Of a stretch of 64,000 nt of DNA, positions 8,257 to 16,751 are shown in pieces. Within the stretch, counting starts at the first letter, position 1; every line of letters begins with the position of its first letter. The translations under genes and the position numbers were made by a program. The notes under the pieces were generated by a model. The model saw nothing but the letters and a program-made list of their open reading frames with translations. It was not told the DNA's origin and made no database searches. The stretch is from Devosia sp. (GTDB lineage Bacteria > Pseudomonadota > Alphaproteobacteria > Rhizobiales > Devosiaceae), in contig NZ_JAFKHE010000013.1 of assembly GCF_017307495.1 (NCBI RefSeq), forward strand, positions 186,001-250,000, in the 5' to 3' direction.

Positions 8257-9657
8257 TTATGTTTGCTGCGGCCGCTGGCGCATGCGGCGCCAACGGGCGA
8301 GCAGAACGGCGAGGATGGCGAGCGCGGCCGCCGCGCCGACGACCAGAGCCACCTGCACCACCAGGACAAGCGGGGACGTGGCGGGGCCGGCGCGCAGCGC
8401 CTTTACCTGGGCCACCGTGACCGTCCCCGCCGGGTTGCCGAAATGGGCCATCAGATACTGGCCGAGCGTCGCCACCTGGGTGTCATTCATTTCGGCGGCG
8501 AAGCCCGGCATCAGCACATCCTTGCGGTGCAGCCCCTGCAGCATCAACATCACGAGGTTGTTCGTATTGGCACGACCGAGTGCGGCATTGTGCACCAGCG
8601 ATGGCAGGGTGCCGTCGAAGCTGCCCTGTCCCTGCGCCTGGTGGCAGGTCGAGCACCAGGCATCGTAGAGTTGCGCCCCGGTCATGCTGTCGGGGTCCGC
8701 CGGCAAAGCCACGCCCCTGATGCTCGGCAACTCGTCGGACGGGCTGCCCCGGGAAAAGACCGGCTGGCTGTCACCCGCGTCGCGCACCGGTGGCACGGTC
8801 TTGAGATAGACGGCGATGGCGTGCAGATCTTCGGCGGACAGCAAGTGGAGGCTGTTGCCGATGGCCTCGGCCATCGGCCCGGCAGCCTGGCCCTTGCCCG
8901 GGGCATTGCCGTCGCGCAGGTAGGCCACCAGTTCCTCGTCGGTCCACCCCCCGACTCCGCTGTTGGCGTCCGAGGTGATGTTCGGGGCGAACCAGTCGCC
9001 CAGATCGCTGCCAGCCAGCGCCCGGCTACCGTCCTCGGCCATCAGCAGATTGCGTGGCGTGTGGCAAGTGACGCAGTGCGCCGGGCCATTCACCAGGAAG
9101 GCTCCCCGGTTCCATTCCGCGCTTTGCGCCGGATTGGGAACATGGGGGTGGCCCTGCAGGAAGAGGAGGTTCCACGCCGCCATCGACAGACGGATACCGA
9201 ACGGAAACGGCAGGCTGGTCGGCGGCGGGCTGGTTTCGACGGGTGCGACCTGCGTGGTGAAGTAGGCGTAGAGCGCTGCAACGTCCTCGTCGCTGAGCAG
9301 GGCATAGGCCGGATACGGCATGGCCGGATAGAGGTGCTGCCCATCCGCCCGGATGCCCTGCCGCAGCGCAGCGCTGAACTGGGCCAGCGTATAGTCGCCG
9401 ATGCCATGCGCCCTCGAGGGGGTGATGTTGGTGGACATGATGGCCCCGATCGGCGTCGCTATGGCGACCCCGCCGGCCATGAAGGCGCCCCCAGGCACGG
9501 TATGGCAGGCGATACAGTCGGACGCCGTCGCGAGGTACCGCCCGCGCTCGACCTGCGCCGCGTCGGCGGCCAGCGCCGATGGCAGTGCGGCCGCAGTGGC
9601 GAGCACCGCGAAGATGGCGGCGCCGAACTTCGGCCGCCGCGCCGATGGGACCCTCAT
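8257..9657 (-). CDS. Membrane-anchored triheme cytochrome c subunit of a GMC/alcohol-type dehydrogenase
   Basis: A 466-residue periplasmic electron-transfer subunit. A signal peptide (ending PSALA) is followed by three class-I cytochrome domains with heme motifs CIACH, CVTCH and CSTCH. A C-terminal transmembrane helix ends in the basic tail RWRRMRQRPQQT. This is the cytochrome partner of FAD-dependent gluconate, sorbitol or glucose dehydrogenases, passing electrons to ubiquinone. The ATG at 9657 overlaps the stop of the upstream GMC gene by 4 nt (ATGA), the expected operon order. Because its GMC partner is truncated, this subunit may be orphaned. The last 130 bp reappear at 10738-10867. Confidence 0.92.
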   Translation of the reverse strand: MRVPSARRPKFGAAIFAVLATAAALPSALAADAAQVERGRYLATASDCIACHTVPGGAFMAGGVAIATPIGAIMSTNITPSRAHGIGDYTLAQFSAALRQGIRADGQHLYPAMPYPAYALLSDEDVAALYAYFTTQVAPVETSPPPTSLPFPFGIRLSMAAWNLLFLQGHPHVPNPAQSAEWNRGAFLVNGPAHCVTCHTPRNLLMAEDGSRALAGSDLGDWFAPNITSDANSGVGGWTDEELVAYLRDGNAPGKGQAAGPMAEAIGNSLHLLSAEDLHAIAVYLKTVPPVRDAGDSQPVFSRGSPSDELPSIRGVALPADPDSMTGAQLYDAWCSTCHQAQGQGSFDGTLPSLVHNAALGRANTNNLVMLMLQGLHRKDVLMPGFAAEMNDTQVATLGQYLMAHFGNPAGTVTVAQVKALRAGPATSPLVLVVQVALVVGAAAALAILAVLLARWRRMRQRPQQT

Positions 9658-10520
9658 TGCGCCCCCTGGGTGCTTGCAGGTGGGGCGCCTGAACCCTGCT
9701 CGGCGAGCAGGTGATCCATGCTGCGGAGCGCCACGGCAAGGCCGTTCTCGGTCGAGTTGCAGGTCGCGCAGGTCGGCAGGACCCCGGTCCCCGCGAGGAA
9801 GAGGTTGTCGTGATCGTGTGTCCGACCCCACTGGTCGCACACCGAGACCTGCGAGTCGGTGCCCATGCTCAGCGTGCCGCAGATGTGTTGGTTGTTGGCG
9901 AAGTCGCCATCCTTGCTGAAGCGCAGGTTGGTGCCGCCCATGAGGTCGGCGATGCGGCGGAAATCCTGCTGCGAGCGTTCATGGCCCCGGCGGGTGTAGT
10001 CGTCGATCGAGTAGTGCATCTGGGGCTTGGGGATGCCCATGGCGTCCTTCTGGTCGCTGAGCGTGACCCGACGCTCGGGGTCGGGCAGCACCTCGAGCAC
10101 GTTCTTGACGTTGAGCTGGTGCGCCGCGCTGTATCGCAGCCGCGTCTGGAACTCGCTGCCATAGACGCCGGCAGCAATCAGGCTGGTGGTGGCACCGTCG
10201 ACGCGCGAGATGTTGGTGAAATCGAGGCGGTAGGCGGCGTGCTCGCTCCGGAACGGACCGTCGCGCATCACATTGATCGAGCTGGGGCTCTGCGGCCCGC
10301 GGCCCAGCCAGAGTTCTTCGTCGCTGTCGAAGGTCAACGAGGTCGAGGGGTGGTCCATCAGATGGCGCCCGACCATGTCGGTGCTGTTGGCGAGGCCATG
10401 GGGGAATTGGTCGCTTGCCGACACGAGTAGCAGGCGGGGGCTCTCAATGCCGTTGGCCGCGACGACGAAGGCCTTGGCCGTGACCCGGTGCGACCCCTTG
10501 TCAGGATCGTAGTAGAGGGC
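9654..10520 (-). pseudogene. GMC-family FAD oxidoreductase, 5'-truncated
   Basis: Only the C-terminal 289 or so residues of a GMC oxidoreductase remain, where the family has about 520-590. Preserved parts include VAANGIESPRLLL, the active-site region HICGTLSMG, and the C-terminal motif around LFLAGTGVLPTCATCNSTENG. The N-terminal half with the FAD-binding GxGxxG is absent. At 10520/10521 the sequence changes abruptly to a copy of the TRIC-gene tail. The reading frame stays open upstream only because the duplicated block happens to be open in that frame; those residues are not GMC-like. The small hitchhiker subunit usually encoded upstream is also missing. Confidence 0.85.
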
Positions 10521-10867
10521 GGCGAAGCGACTTTGCGCGCTGCTGTGCAGATAGATGCGCCACGGGCAGACTCCATCCGTGCCGAATGGCCATGAAACGC
10601 AGTCCGAAGCCCAGCCCTCCCCCGGCCAGGGCCGAGAAGCCCGCAAGGACGGTTTTGGCGACGTGGGCGGGAATCCGCTCGGGTGAACCATGCTTTGGCA
10701 TACTGGTGTCTCCTGAGGCGCCATCGCGGTTGGCGCATTATGTTTGCTGCGGCCGCTTGCGCATGCGCCGCCAACGGGCGAGCAGAACGGCGAGGATGGC
10801 GAGCGCGGCCGCCGCGCCGACGACCAGAGCCACCTGCATCACCATGACAAGCGGGGACGTCGCGGTG
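10521..10867. repeat. Mosaic duplicate of TRIC tail, M20 head and cytochrome c tail
   Basis: 10521-10641 matches 6145-6265 (4 differences in 121 nt). 10642-10867 matches 8161-8386 (9 differences in 226 nt). The two parts are in the same orientation and are joined at a 2-nt CC microhomology, omitting about 1.9 kb found between them in the intact locus. The copy carries the M20 start with its ribosome-binding site, giving a 66-codon chimeric frame (10501-10701, minus). The left edge abuts the broken GMC gene and the right edge a broken DoxX gene. Confidence 0.92.
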
Positions 10868-11025
10868 CCCTGCAGCTTGAACATCAGCAGTTTCTGCAGT
10901 GCGTGCGCCATGAACATGACGCCCAGGCACAGGCGGAGCAGCAGTATCGCGTAGGGCCCGGTGATCAGATCGATCGCCCTTAGTACTCCTTGCGTGTGGT
11001 CTCCGGCGCCGAACGGGGAACCCAT
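10738..11025 (-). pseudogene. Chimeric DoxX N terminus fused in frame to cytochrome c C-terminal helix
   Basis: From the ATG at 11025 the frame encodes about 53 residues resembling the start of a DoxX-family membrane protein (LLLRLCLGVMFMAHALQKL). It then runs without interruption into the C-terminal transmembrane helix and basic tail of the triheme cytochrome. The junction falls at about 10868. DoxX proteins usually have about 130-150 residues and four helices; this 95-residue fusion has two. No strong ribosome-binding site precedes the ATG. It is most likely a rearrangement remnant, although a short two-helix protein could be made. Confidence 0.65.
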
Positions 11026-11190
11026 GACGTAGCTACTGAGCGCCGGAATCGGAGCTGCGTAAAGTGACTGTCGGTTGAAGCCGCCGGGCGCTCGGCGGCG
11101 TACCAGTTGTTGCGCTACGGGCAGATCGTGGGCACAAAACGGCGCGGACACCGCTATCATGGGTGCGCACCACACCTGGAGAGGACCGTC
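11026..11190. other. Intergenic gap between DoxX remnant and MFS gene
   Basis: This is divergent promoter space between the DoxX chimera (minus) and the MFS transporter (plus). I see no convincing hexamer pair or palindrome. The ribosome-binding site GGAGAGG (11178-11184) belongs to the MFS gene. Confidence 0.4.
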
Positions 11191-12810
11191 ATGAGCGTGC
11201 CCGCGAGCGCTGGATCAGGCGGCGGGCCGGCGGCTGCGCCGCCGCTCGGGCCATTCCGGCATCCAGCCTATGCGGTGATCTGGGTCGCCACGGTGGTCGC
11301 CAATATCGGATCCTGGATGTACGCCGCCGCCGCCGGGTGGCTGATGACCGGTCTTGATCCGAGCCCTCTATCCGTGTCCCTGGTGCAGGTCGCCGACACC
11401 CTGCCCATGCTGTTGGCTGCCATACCGGCGGGTGCTCTTGCCGATATCGTCGACAAGCGACGCCTGCTGATCGGCGTTGAGATCGCCATTGCCGTGGTCT
11501 CGTCGACATTCGCGGTGCTGGTGTGGTTCCACCTGGTTACGGCGTCCATCTTGCTGGCCTTCATGTTCCTGATCGGAGCCGGCGCGGCGCTGACGGCGCC
11601 GGCGTGGCAGTCCATCGTGCCGCTGTTGGTCCCCAGGCCCGTACTGCCGGCGGCTGTCGCCGCCAATAGCGTCGGCGTGAACATCAGCCGCGCCATCGGG
11701 CCGGCTCTCGGGGGCGGGCTGATCGCGTTGTTTGGCATCGCGGCTCCGTTCGGCATCAACGGTGTCAGCAATGTTGGCACCATCGGCGCATTGCTCTGGT
11801 GGCGACCACCCCAGCGTTCGGCCTCTATACTGCCGGCCGAGAGCTTTTCCGGCGCCATGCGCACCGGCATCCGCCACGCCCGCGCCAACCCGGCGCTGCG
11901 TGCGACCCTGGTGCGCGCATTGGCGTTTTTTCCGTTCGGCAGCGCTTACTGGGCGCTGCTGCCCCTGGTGTCGCGAACCCAGATCGCTGGCGGGCCGGAG
12001 CTCTATGGCATTCTTCTGGGCGCCATCGGCGTCGGTGCGGTGGCCGGCGCCGGCTTCATGCATCGCCTTCAGGTCAAGCTGGGCGCGGACGGGCTGGTGG
12101 CTCTGGGGACGGTGGGGACGGCCGCCGCGCTGGTTCTGTATGCTGTTGCCCGCCAGCCGCTAACGGCGGTTGCAGCCAGCCTGCTGGCGGGAATGTCGTG
12201 GATCGCAGTGCTCGCAAGCCTCAACGTTTCGGCGCAGGTCGCCCTCCCGAACTGGGTGCGCGGCCGTGGGCTCGCGATCTACGTCACGTTCATGTTCGGT
12301 GGCCTGGCCGCGGGGAGCGCCACGTGGGGAGAGGCGGCGGCTTGGCTTGGGCTGCCGGCCGCCCATCTCCTTGCGGCAGCGGGGTGCCTTGCCTTCATCG
12401 TGCTGACCTGGCGCTGGAAGCTGCAGACCGGCGCAAAGCTCGACTTCATGCCGTCGATGCACTGGCCCGACCCGATCGTTGCACTTGACGTCGAGTCTGA
12501 CCGCGGGCCGGTGCTGGTGACCGTCGAGTATCGCGTCGGCGAAGTCGCCCGCCAGAAGTTCCTTACAACTATCGAGCGTATCGGGCGCGAGCGCCAGCGC
12601 GACGGCGCCTACCGCTGGGGCGTGTTCGAGGACGTGGCGCTACCAGGACGGTTCGTCGAGATGTTCATGCTGGAGTCGTGGCTGGAGCACCTGCGTCAGC
12701 ACCAACGCGTCACCAAGGCGGATCGCATGATCGAGGAAGATGTTGGAAACCTGCTCACAGCTCCCCCCATCGTAACCCATCTGGTCGCGCCCACCGAGCG
12801 AGTGGAATGA
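11191..12810 (+). CDS. MFS exporter with C-terminal soluble domain (MFS_3 type)
   Basis: A 539-residue major facilitator related to the EntS/MFS_3 group of efflux proteins. About 12 hydrophobic segments span residues 20-420, including the loop DIVDKRRLL after helix 2, typical of MFS motif A. A soluble domain of about 110 residues follows (VEYRVGEVARQKFL...RWGVFEDVALPGRFVEMFMLESWLEH), found fused to many such transporters. The start is the ATG at 11191 with GGAGAGG upstream; earlier in-frame starts lack a ribosome-binding site. The substrate is unknown. Confidence 0.88.
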   Translation: MSVPASAGSGGGPAAAPPLGPFRHPAYAVIWVATVVANIGSWMYAAAAGWLMTGLDPSPLSVSLVQVADTLPMLLAAIPAGALADIVDKRRLLIGVEIAIAVVSSTFAVLVWFHLVTASILLAFMFLIGAGAALTAPAWQSIVPLLVPRPVLPAAVAANSVGVNISRAIGPALGGGLIALFGIAAPFGINGVSNVGTIGALLWWRPPQRSASILPAESFSGAMRTGIRHARANPALRATLVRALAFFPFGSAYWALLPLVSRTQIAGGPELYGILLGAIGVGAVAGAGFMHRLQVKLGADGLVALGTVGTAAALVLYAVARQPLTAVAASLLAGMSWIAVLASLNVSAQVALPNWVRGRGLAIYVTFMFGGLAAGSATWGEAAAWLGLPAAHLLAAAGCLAFIVLTWRWKLQTGAKLDFMPSMHWPDPIVALDVESDRGPVLVTVEYRVGEVARQKFLTTIERIGRERQRDGAYRWGVFEDVALPGRFVEMFMLESWLEHLRQHQRVTKADRMIEEDVGNLLTAPPIVTHLVAPTERVE

Positions 12811-12853
12811 GGGCCAGGGCGTTGTCGCCCCAGCCCTCGTGGCACTCAGGTCC

Positions 12854-14287
12854 TTACTTGGCAGTATAGACCAGGATGGCGCCCGGATTTTCGAGTTCCG
12901 AGACACCTTCGCCTGCCGCGTTCAGGACGCCGCCGGCGGAGTCGGTGACGAGGAAGATCGTCTTGCCGCCGTCGACGATCTCGAGGTCGCGCAAGCGGTT
13001 CTGGCCAAGATAGTACTTGGTGAACTTGGCCTCGTCGCCGCTTGCCGCCGGGTCGATCGCGTAGATGGCGCCGTGCTTCATGGCGGTAGAGAGCAGCTTG
13101 CCGCTGAGCTCAGGAACAGCGTCGTCCGCATAGTACTGGATCGAGGACGGGCCGACCGTCGGGCGCTCGAAGTAACCGAAGTTGATCTCGTCGTTCGCAC
13201 CCACGGTGAACAGGGTGGCGAGCGGCTGCTTCATGTCGGCGGCACCGGCCCATTCGCTTTCCTTCACGACGGGGACCGCAGCGGGGAAACCTTCCTCCGG
13301 CTGGTTGAAGGTCAGGGTCGAGGGATCGACGCTGGCGGCAGACCAGTTGCCGTAGGCATAATGACTGTCATCGACCAGGCCGGCGACGTTGGGCCAGCCA
13401 TAGTTGCCACCCGAGACCAGGACGTTGATCTCGTCGTCGCTGCTGGGGCCGTGCTCGTTGGCATAGAGGGTGCCATCCGGACCGACCGTGATCCCCTGGG
13501 CGTTACGGTGGCCAAGGGTGAAGATGTGGCTCTGCACGCCACCCAGGACCGGGTTGTCGCCGGGGACGGACCCGTCTTCATTGAAGCGCAGGACCTTGCC
13601 CTGGTAGGCGAAGTGGTTGCCCGCCGCCAGTTCCTCGGCCGTCGGCAGGCGCTGGGCTTCGATCGGGCGGGTGTAGTTGACCAGCTGGTTGTGGCCCTGG
13701 TCACCCACGGTCAGGTACAGCTTGCCATCCTGGCCGAACACGATCCGACCGGAGTTGTGGTCGTTGTTGGCCGGTATGCCGGTGAGCACGTCGCTCGAGC
13801 CCGTCACGGTTTCGGTCGTGGCATCCCAGTCGAGGGCGACCACCTTCTGGAACAGGCGGTGGTAGGGATCGGAGGCGTCGGGGCGGGTGGGGTCCGTACG
13901 CTCGCTGTCTTCATAGGTGTGGACGACGAAGATCCTGTCGGTGCCCTTGCCGAAGTCGGGATGGAAGGCAAAGCCCATCACGCCGGTCTGAGCTCCCTCG
14001 AGTACGTCGGGAATGGCAAATTCGAAGGCAGGCTTGATGTCGCCGGTTTCCGGGTTGACCCGGATCAGGCGCTTGCCGATCCGCTCGGTGACCCAGAGCT
14101 TGCCGTCCACGCCGAGGCGGATTTCGTGCGGAGCCCGCAGGCCCTCAACCAGCACCGCCTTGTCGAACGGGAACGTGGCTTCAACGACGTCGGCAGGCGA
14201 CTGCTCGGCAAGGGCGCCAGGGGCGGCCAGCAGCATGCCGGCCATGAGGGCGGCCAGACTGGTGTTCAATAGTGAGTTGCGAGGCAA
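12854..14287 (-). CDS. Soluble PQQ-dependent glucose dehydrogenase (GdhB-like)
   Basis: Periplasmic quinoprotein that oxidises aldoses to lactones using PQQ and Ca2+. The 477-residue product starts at a TTG (14287, GGAG 9 nt upstream) with a signal peptide ending GALA. The six-bladed propeller matches Acinetobacter GdhB closely. NDHNSGRIV contains the catalytic His, GDQGHNQL and LGHRNAQG follow, then GPSSDDEINVLVSGGNYGWP. AMKHG and NRLRD supply the PQQ-contacting Lys and Arg. This fits GdhB better than the YliI-type aldose dehydrogenases. No PQQ biosynthesis genes are in the window, so the cofactor must come from elsewhere in the genome or from outside. Confidence 0.9.
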   Translation of the reverse strand: MPRNSLLNTSLAALMAGMLLAAPGALAEQSPADVVEATFPFDKAVLVEGLRAPHEIRLGVDGKLWVTERIGKRLIRVNPETGDIKPAFEFAIPDVLEGAQTGVMGFAFHPDFGKGTDRIFVVHTYEDSERTDPTRPDASDPYHRLFQKVVALDWDATTETVTGSSDVLTGIPANNDHNSGRIVFGQDGKLYLTVGDQGHNQLVNYTRPIEAQRLPTAEELAAGNHFAYQGKVLRFNEDGSVPGDNPVLGGVQSHIFTLGHRNAQGITVGPDGTLYANEHGPSSDDEINVLVSGGNYGWPNVAGLVDDSHYAYGNWSAASVDPSTLTFNQPEEGFPAAVPVVKESEWAGAADMKQPLATLFTVGANDEINFGYFERPTVGPSSIQYYADDAVPELSGKLLSTAMKHGAIYAIDPAASGDEAKFTKYYLGQNRLRDLEIVDGGKTIFLVTDSAGGVLNAAGEGVSELENPGAILVYTAK

Positions 14288-14860
14288 TTTCTCGACTCCG
14301 TATGCAGCGACAGGACGCGGCGCACCTGCAGGCTGCAGTGGTGCGTCGGGTCGGGCGCAATTTTCAGGTTTGCCCGCATCAGCACCTTGGCAGGCGGGCG
14401 ACGAACCCCGTGTCGGGGTGGCCAAGATGTAGGTCGGATTTCGGCGCCGACAGCCCCTCTGGCCGATACGCATCGTTCGCGATAATCGAACAAAAATCCA
14501 TTGGCACCCCCATTCGCGCCGGTGTTTACGGCGGCGCGGACGAGTTTGCGCGCGTCATCGTTCAGGGAACACGAACGATACCCCGGCCCATGAATGTTAC
14601 CGCAAGGGCCCTGGCCGGTGCGTCGGACGCTTGTGGTCGGGGTGTGGCCAAAGCCTCGATCGCCATGAAAGGGGAGGAGACGGACAGCGCGCAGGACTGG
14701 CGGGCAGCTGTCGGGCGGGTAAGCAGCGCTTTGGCAGCTACGCCCCGGGGCCAGGTAATGCGGCAAGTCTTGGTGCGGGACATTGCGGTCCCGCCCTCCC
14801 TCCCGGCTCGGGCCGGGAGGGCATGGGGCGTTGTCGCGCCCCAACGCGGCCGCGGCTGGC
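14288..14860. other. Intergenic region between gdhB-like gene and chemoreceptor
   Basis: A 573-nt stretch with no supported gene; open frames here lack ribosome-binding sites and family character. It should contain the gdhB-like promoter on the minus strand. A GTTCG-N7-CGAAC inverted repeat at 14475-14491 and the chemoreceptor terminator hairpin at 14798-14821 are the only structures I noticed. Confidence 0.6.
14798..14821 (-). terminator. Terminator hairpin after chemoreceptor gene
   Basis: Perfect 10-nt arms (CCCTCCCGGC / GCCGGGAGGG) around a 4-nt loop lie about 40 nt beyond the chemoreceptor stop on the minus strand. There is no strong T-run, so termination efficiency is uncertain. Confidence 0.5.
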
Positions 14861-16576
14861 TTACGCCGCGCCCTGCCGGTGGAAGTCGGCGTCGAGCGCG
14901 TCCGGCCCGTCGCCGAGATCGAGACTGAACCCTCCCCCGCTCCGGGGCCTGGCCTGGCCGATCGAGGGCGCCGCGGCGGCAACGCGGCGGCGCAGTTCGC
15001 CGACCGGGTCATGCATCTGGTCGGCGGCCGCGGTCCGTCGGGGGGCTGCCGCAGATTCGGCCGCTTCGAGGTCGGCGCCGGCCGGATCGACCTGGAAGTA
15101 GCTGATCGCGGCCTGCAGCTGTTCGGCCTGCGCAGCCAGTTCCTCGGAGGTCGAGGACATCTCCTCGGCGGCGGACGTGTTCTGCTGGGTGACCTTGTCC
15201 AGCTGCTGGATGGCGGCGTTGATCTGCGTTGCCCCGGCGTTCTGCTCGTTGGAGGCAGCGGAGATCTCGGCGACCAGCGTGGCCGTCCGCTGGATGTCCG
15301 GGACGAGGCGGGCCAGCATTTCGCCGGCCGACTGCGCGGCCTTCACAGTGTTGCCGGACAGTGCCGAGATTTCCTGGGCCGCTGCCTGGCTGCGCTCGGC
15401 CAGCTTTCTCACCTCCGACGAGACGACCGCGAAGCCGCGGCCATGCTCGCCTGCCCGGGCCGCCTCGACGGCCGCGTTCAAGGCGAGCAGGTCCGTCTGG
15501 CGCGCAATCTCCCGCACGATCAGGATCTTCTCGGCGATCGTTTCCATCGCCGCGACAGCGTCGTTGACCGCCTTGCCGGATTGGGCGGCATCGAGGGCGG
15601 CCTTGCGCGCGATCGCTTCCGTCTGCCCGGCATTGTCGGCGTTCTGCCGGGTATTGGCCGTCATCTGCTCGACCGACGCCGACGCCTCCTCGGTGGACGA
15701 CGACTGCTCGACCGCGCCCTGGCTGAGCTGCTCGGCGGCGGCGGACATCTCCTGGCTGCCAGCGGCCACGTTGCGGGTTGCCGCCGTGACCTCGCCGAGC
15801 ACCTCCCTGAGCTTGCGCACCATCAGGTTCAGTGCGTCGATGAGATCCTTGATCTCGTCGTTGGACTTCACGCTGGCGGAGACATTGAGGTCGCCCGCGG
15901 CCACGGCGCTTGCGAGGCCGAGCGCGCTGGAGACCGCGCGGGTGATGCTCAGGACGATCCAGAAGGCCACTGCGACCGCCGCCGCCGTGGCAATGGCGAG
16001 CAGTACCAGCATGGTCGTCACGCCGGCCTGGTACACCTCGTCGGCGTGTCGCCCGCTCTCCTCGACCAGGTCGCTCTGGAAGGTGACGAAGGCGTCGATG
16101 GCGGCGATGAAGCCGGTCAGGGCAGGGATGAGCGTCGCGGAAGCGGCGTGCATGGCCTGCTCCTGGTCGCCGGCGGTGACATAGCGCTCGATCTCGGCGA
16201 AGGCGGCGACATAGGGCTTGCGCGCCTGCTGCATGGCCTCAAACCGCAGCTTTCCCTCGGGATGCTGGACCAGGGGGGCCAGTTCCTCGAACGCAGCGGT
16301 TATCGCCACCACGTTGGCGGCGATGCGGGTGCGCAGGGCCTCGCGCCGCGTATCGCTGTCGGCGAACACCAGCTCGAGGTTGGCCCGGGAATTGTCGTTG
16401 GCCATGTCCATGATGTGGTTGGCCAGGCGCGCCTTGACCCAGTCCTGGTGGACGATCTTGTCGACGTTGGCCGCCAGCCCGCCCAGGTTCAGGATGCCAG
16501 CGATCATGCCGCCGGCCGCGAGCAGCACCACGGTCGCGAATGCTGCCCCAAGCTTGACCTTCAGTGTCAGTCTCAT
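14861..16576 (-). CDS. Methyl-accepting chemotaxis protein
   Basis: A transmembrane chemoreceptor of 571 residues. TM1 (about 8-30) precedes a four-helix-bundle-type periplasmic domain. TM2 ([19 protein letters not shown]) leads into a HAMP domain and a long coiled-coil signalling domain. The CheA/CheW-interacting tip is intact ([20 protein letters not shown]). A disordered C-terminal tail of about 70 residues lacks a recognisable CheR-docking pentapeptide. The start ATG at 16576 has AAGGA 8 nt upstream; a longer reading to 16702 has no support. No che genes are adjacent. The GGDEF-EAL gene lies just upstream in the same direction. Confidence 0.95.
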   Translation of the reverse strand: MRLTLKVKLGAAFATVVLLAAGGMIAGILNLGGLAANVDKIVHQDWVKARLANHIMDMANDNSRANLELVFADSDTRREALRTRIAANVVAITAAFEELAPLVQHPEGKLRFEAMQQARKPYVAAFAEIERYVTAGDQEQAMHAASATLIPALTGFIAAIDAFVTFQSDLVEESGRHADEVYQAGVTTMLVLLAIATAAAVAVAFWIVLSITRAVSSALGLASAVAAGDLNVSASVKSNDEIKDLIDALNLMVRKLREVLGEVTAATRNVAAGSQEMSAAAEQLSQGAVEQSSSTEEASASVEQMTANTRQNADNAGQTEAIARKAALDAAQSGKAVNDAVAAMETIAEKILIVREIARQTDLLALNAAVEAARAGEHGRGFAVVSSEVRKLAERSQAAAQEISALSGNTVKAAQSAGEMLARLVPDIQRTATLVAEISAASNEQNAGATQINAAIQQLDKVTQQNTSAAEEMSSTSEELAAQAEQLQAAISYFQVDPAGADLEAAESAAAPRRTAAADQMHDPVGELRRRVAAAAPSIGQARPRSGGGFSLDLGDGPDALDADFHRQGAA

Positions 16577-16751
16577 GCTTTCGGTCCTTCTTCTTGATTG
16601 CCGGGCGTATCGCGCGCCCCCGCTGTCCTTGTGTTCGACGTCCGCTACCGCATCCTCCTGCGAGGCGGGGCTGCCGCTCCTCAACCCGCTGCCGGTCGCC
16701 ACGTGCTGCGCCGCGGCCTCGTCGACAACCCGGCTTCGGGTCGCCCCCCGC

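Noticed and set aside
9654..10724. Full 356-codon frame as an intact GMC oxidoreductase.
   Set aside because: The first ~67 codons are an out-of-frame reading of the duplicated M20/TRIC segment and bear no resemblance to the FAD-binding half of the family.
5918..11000. Genomic island or prophage integrated at tRNA-Arg.
   Set aside because: No integrase, transposase or direct repeat of the tRNA 3' end is visible. The rearrangement is explained by duplication and deletion of local genes.
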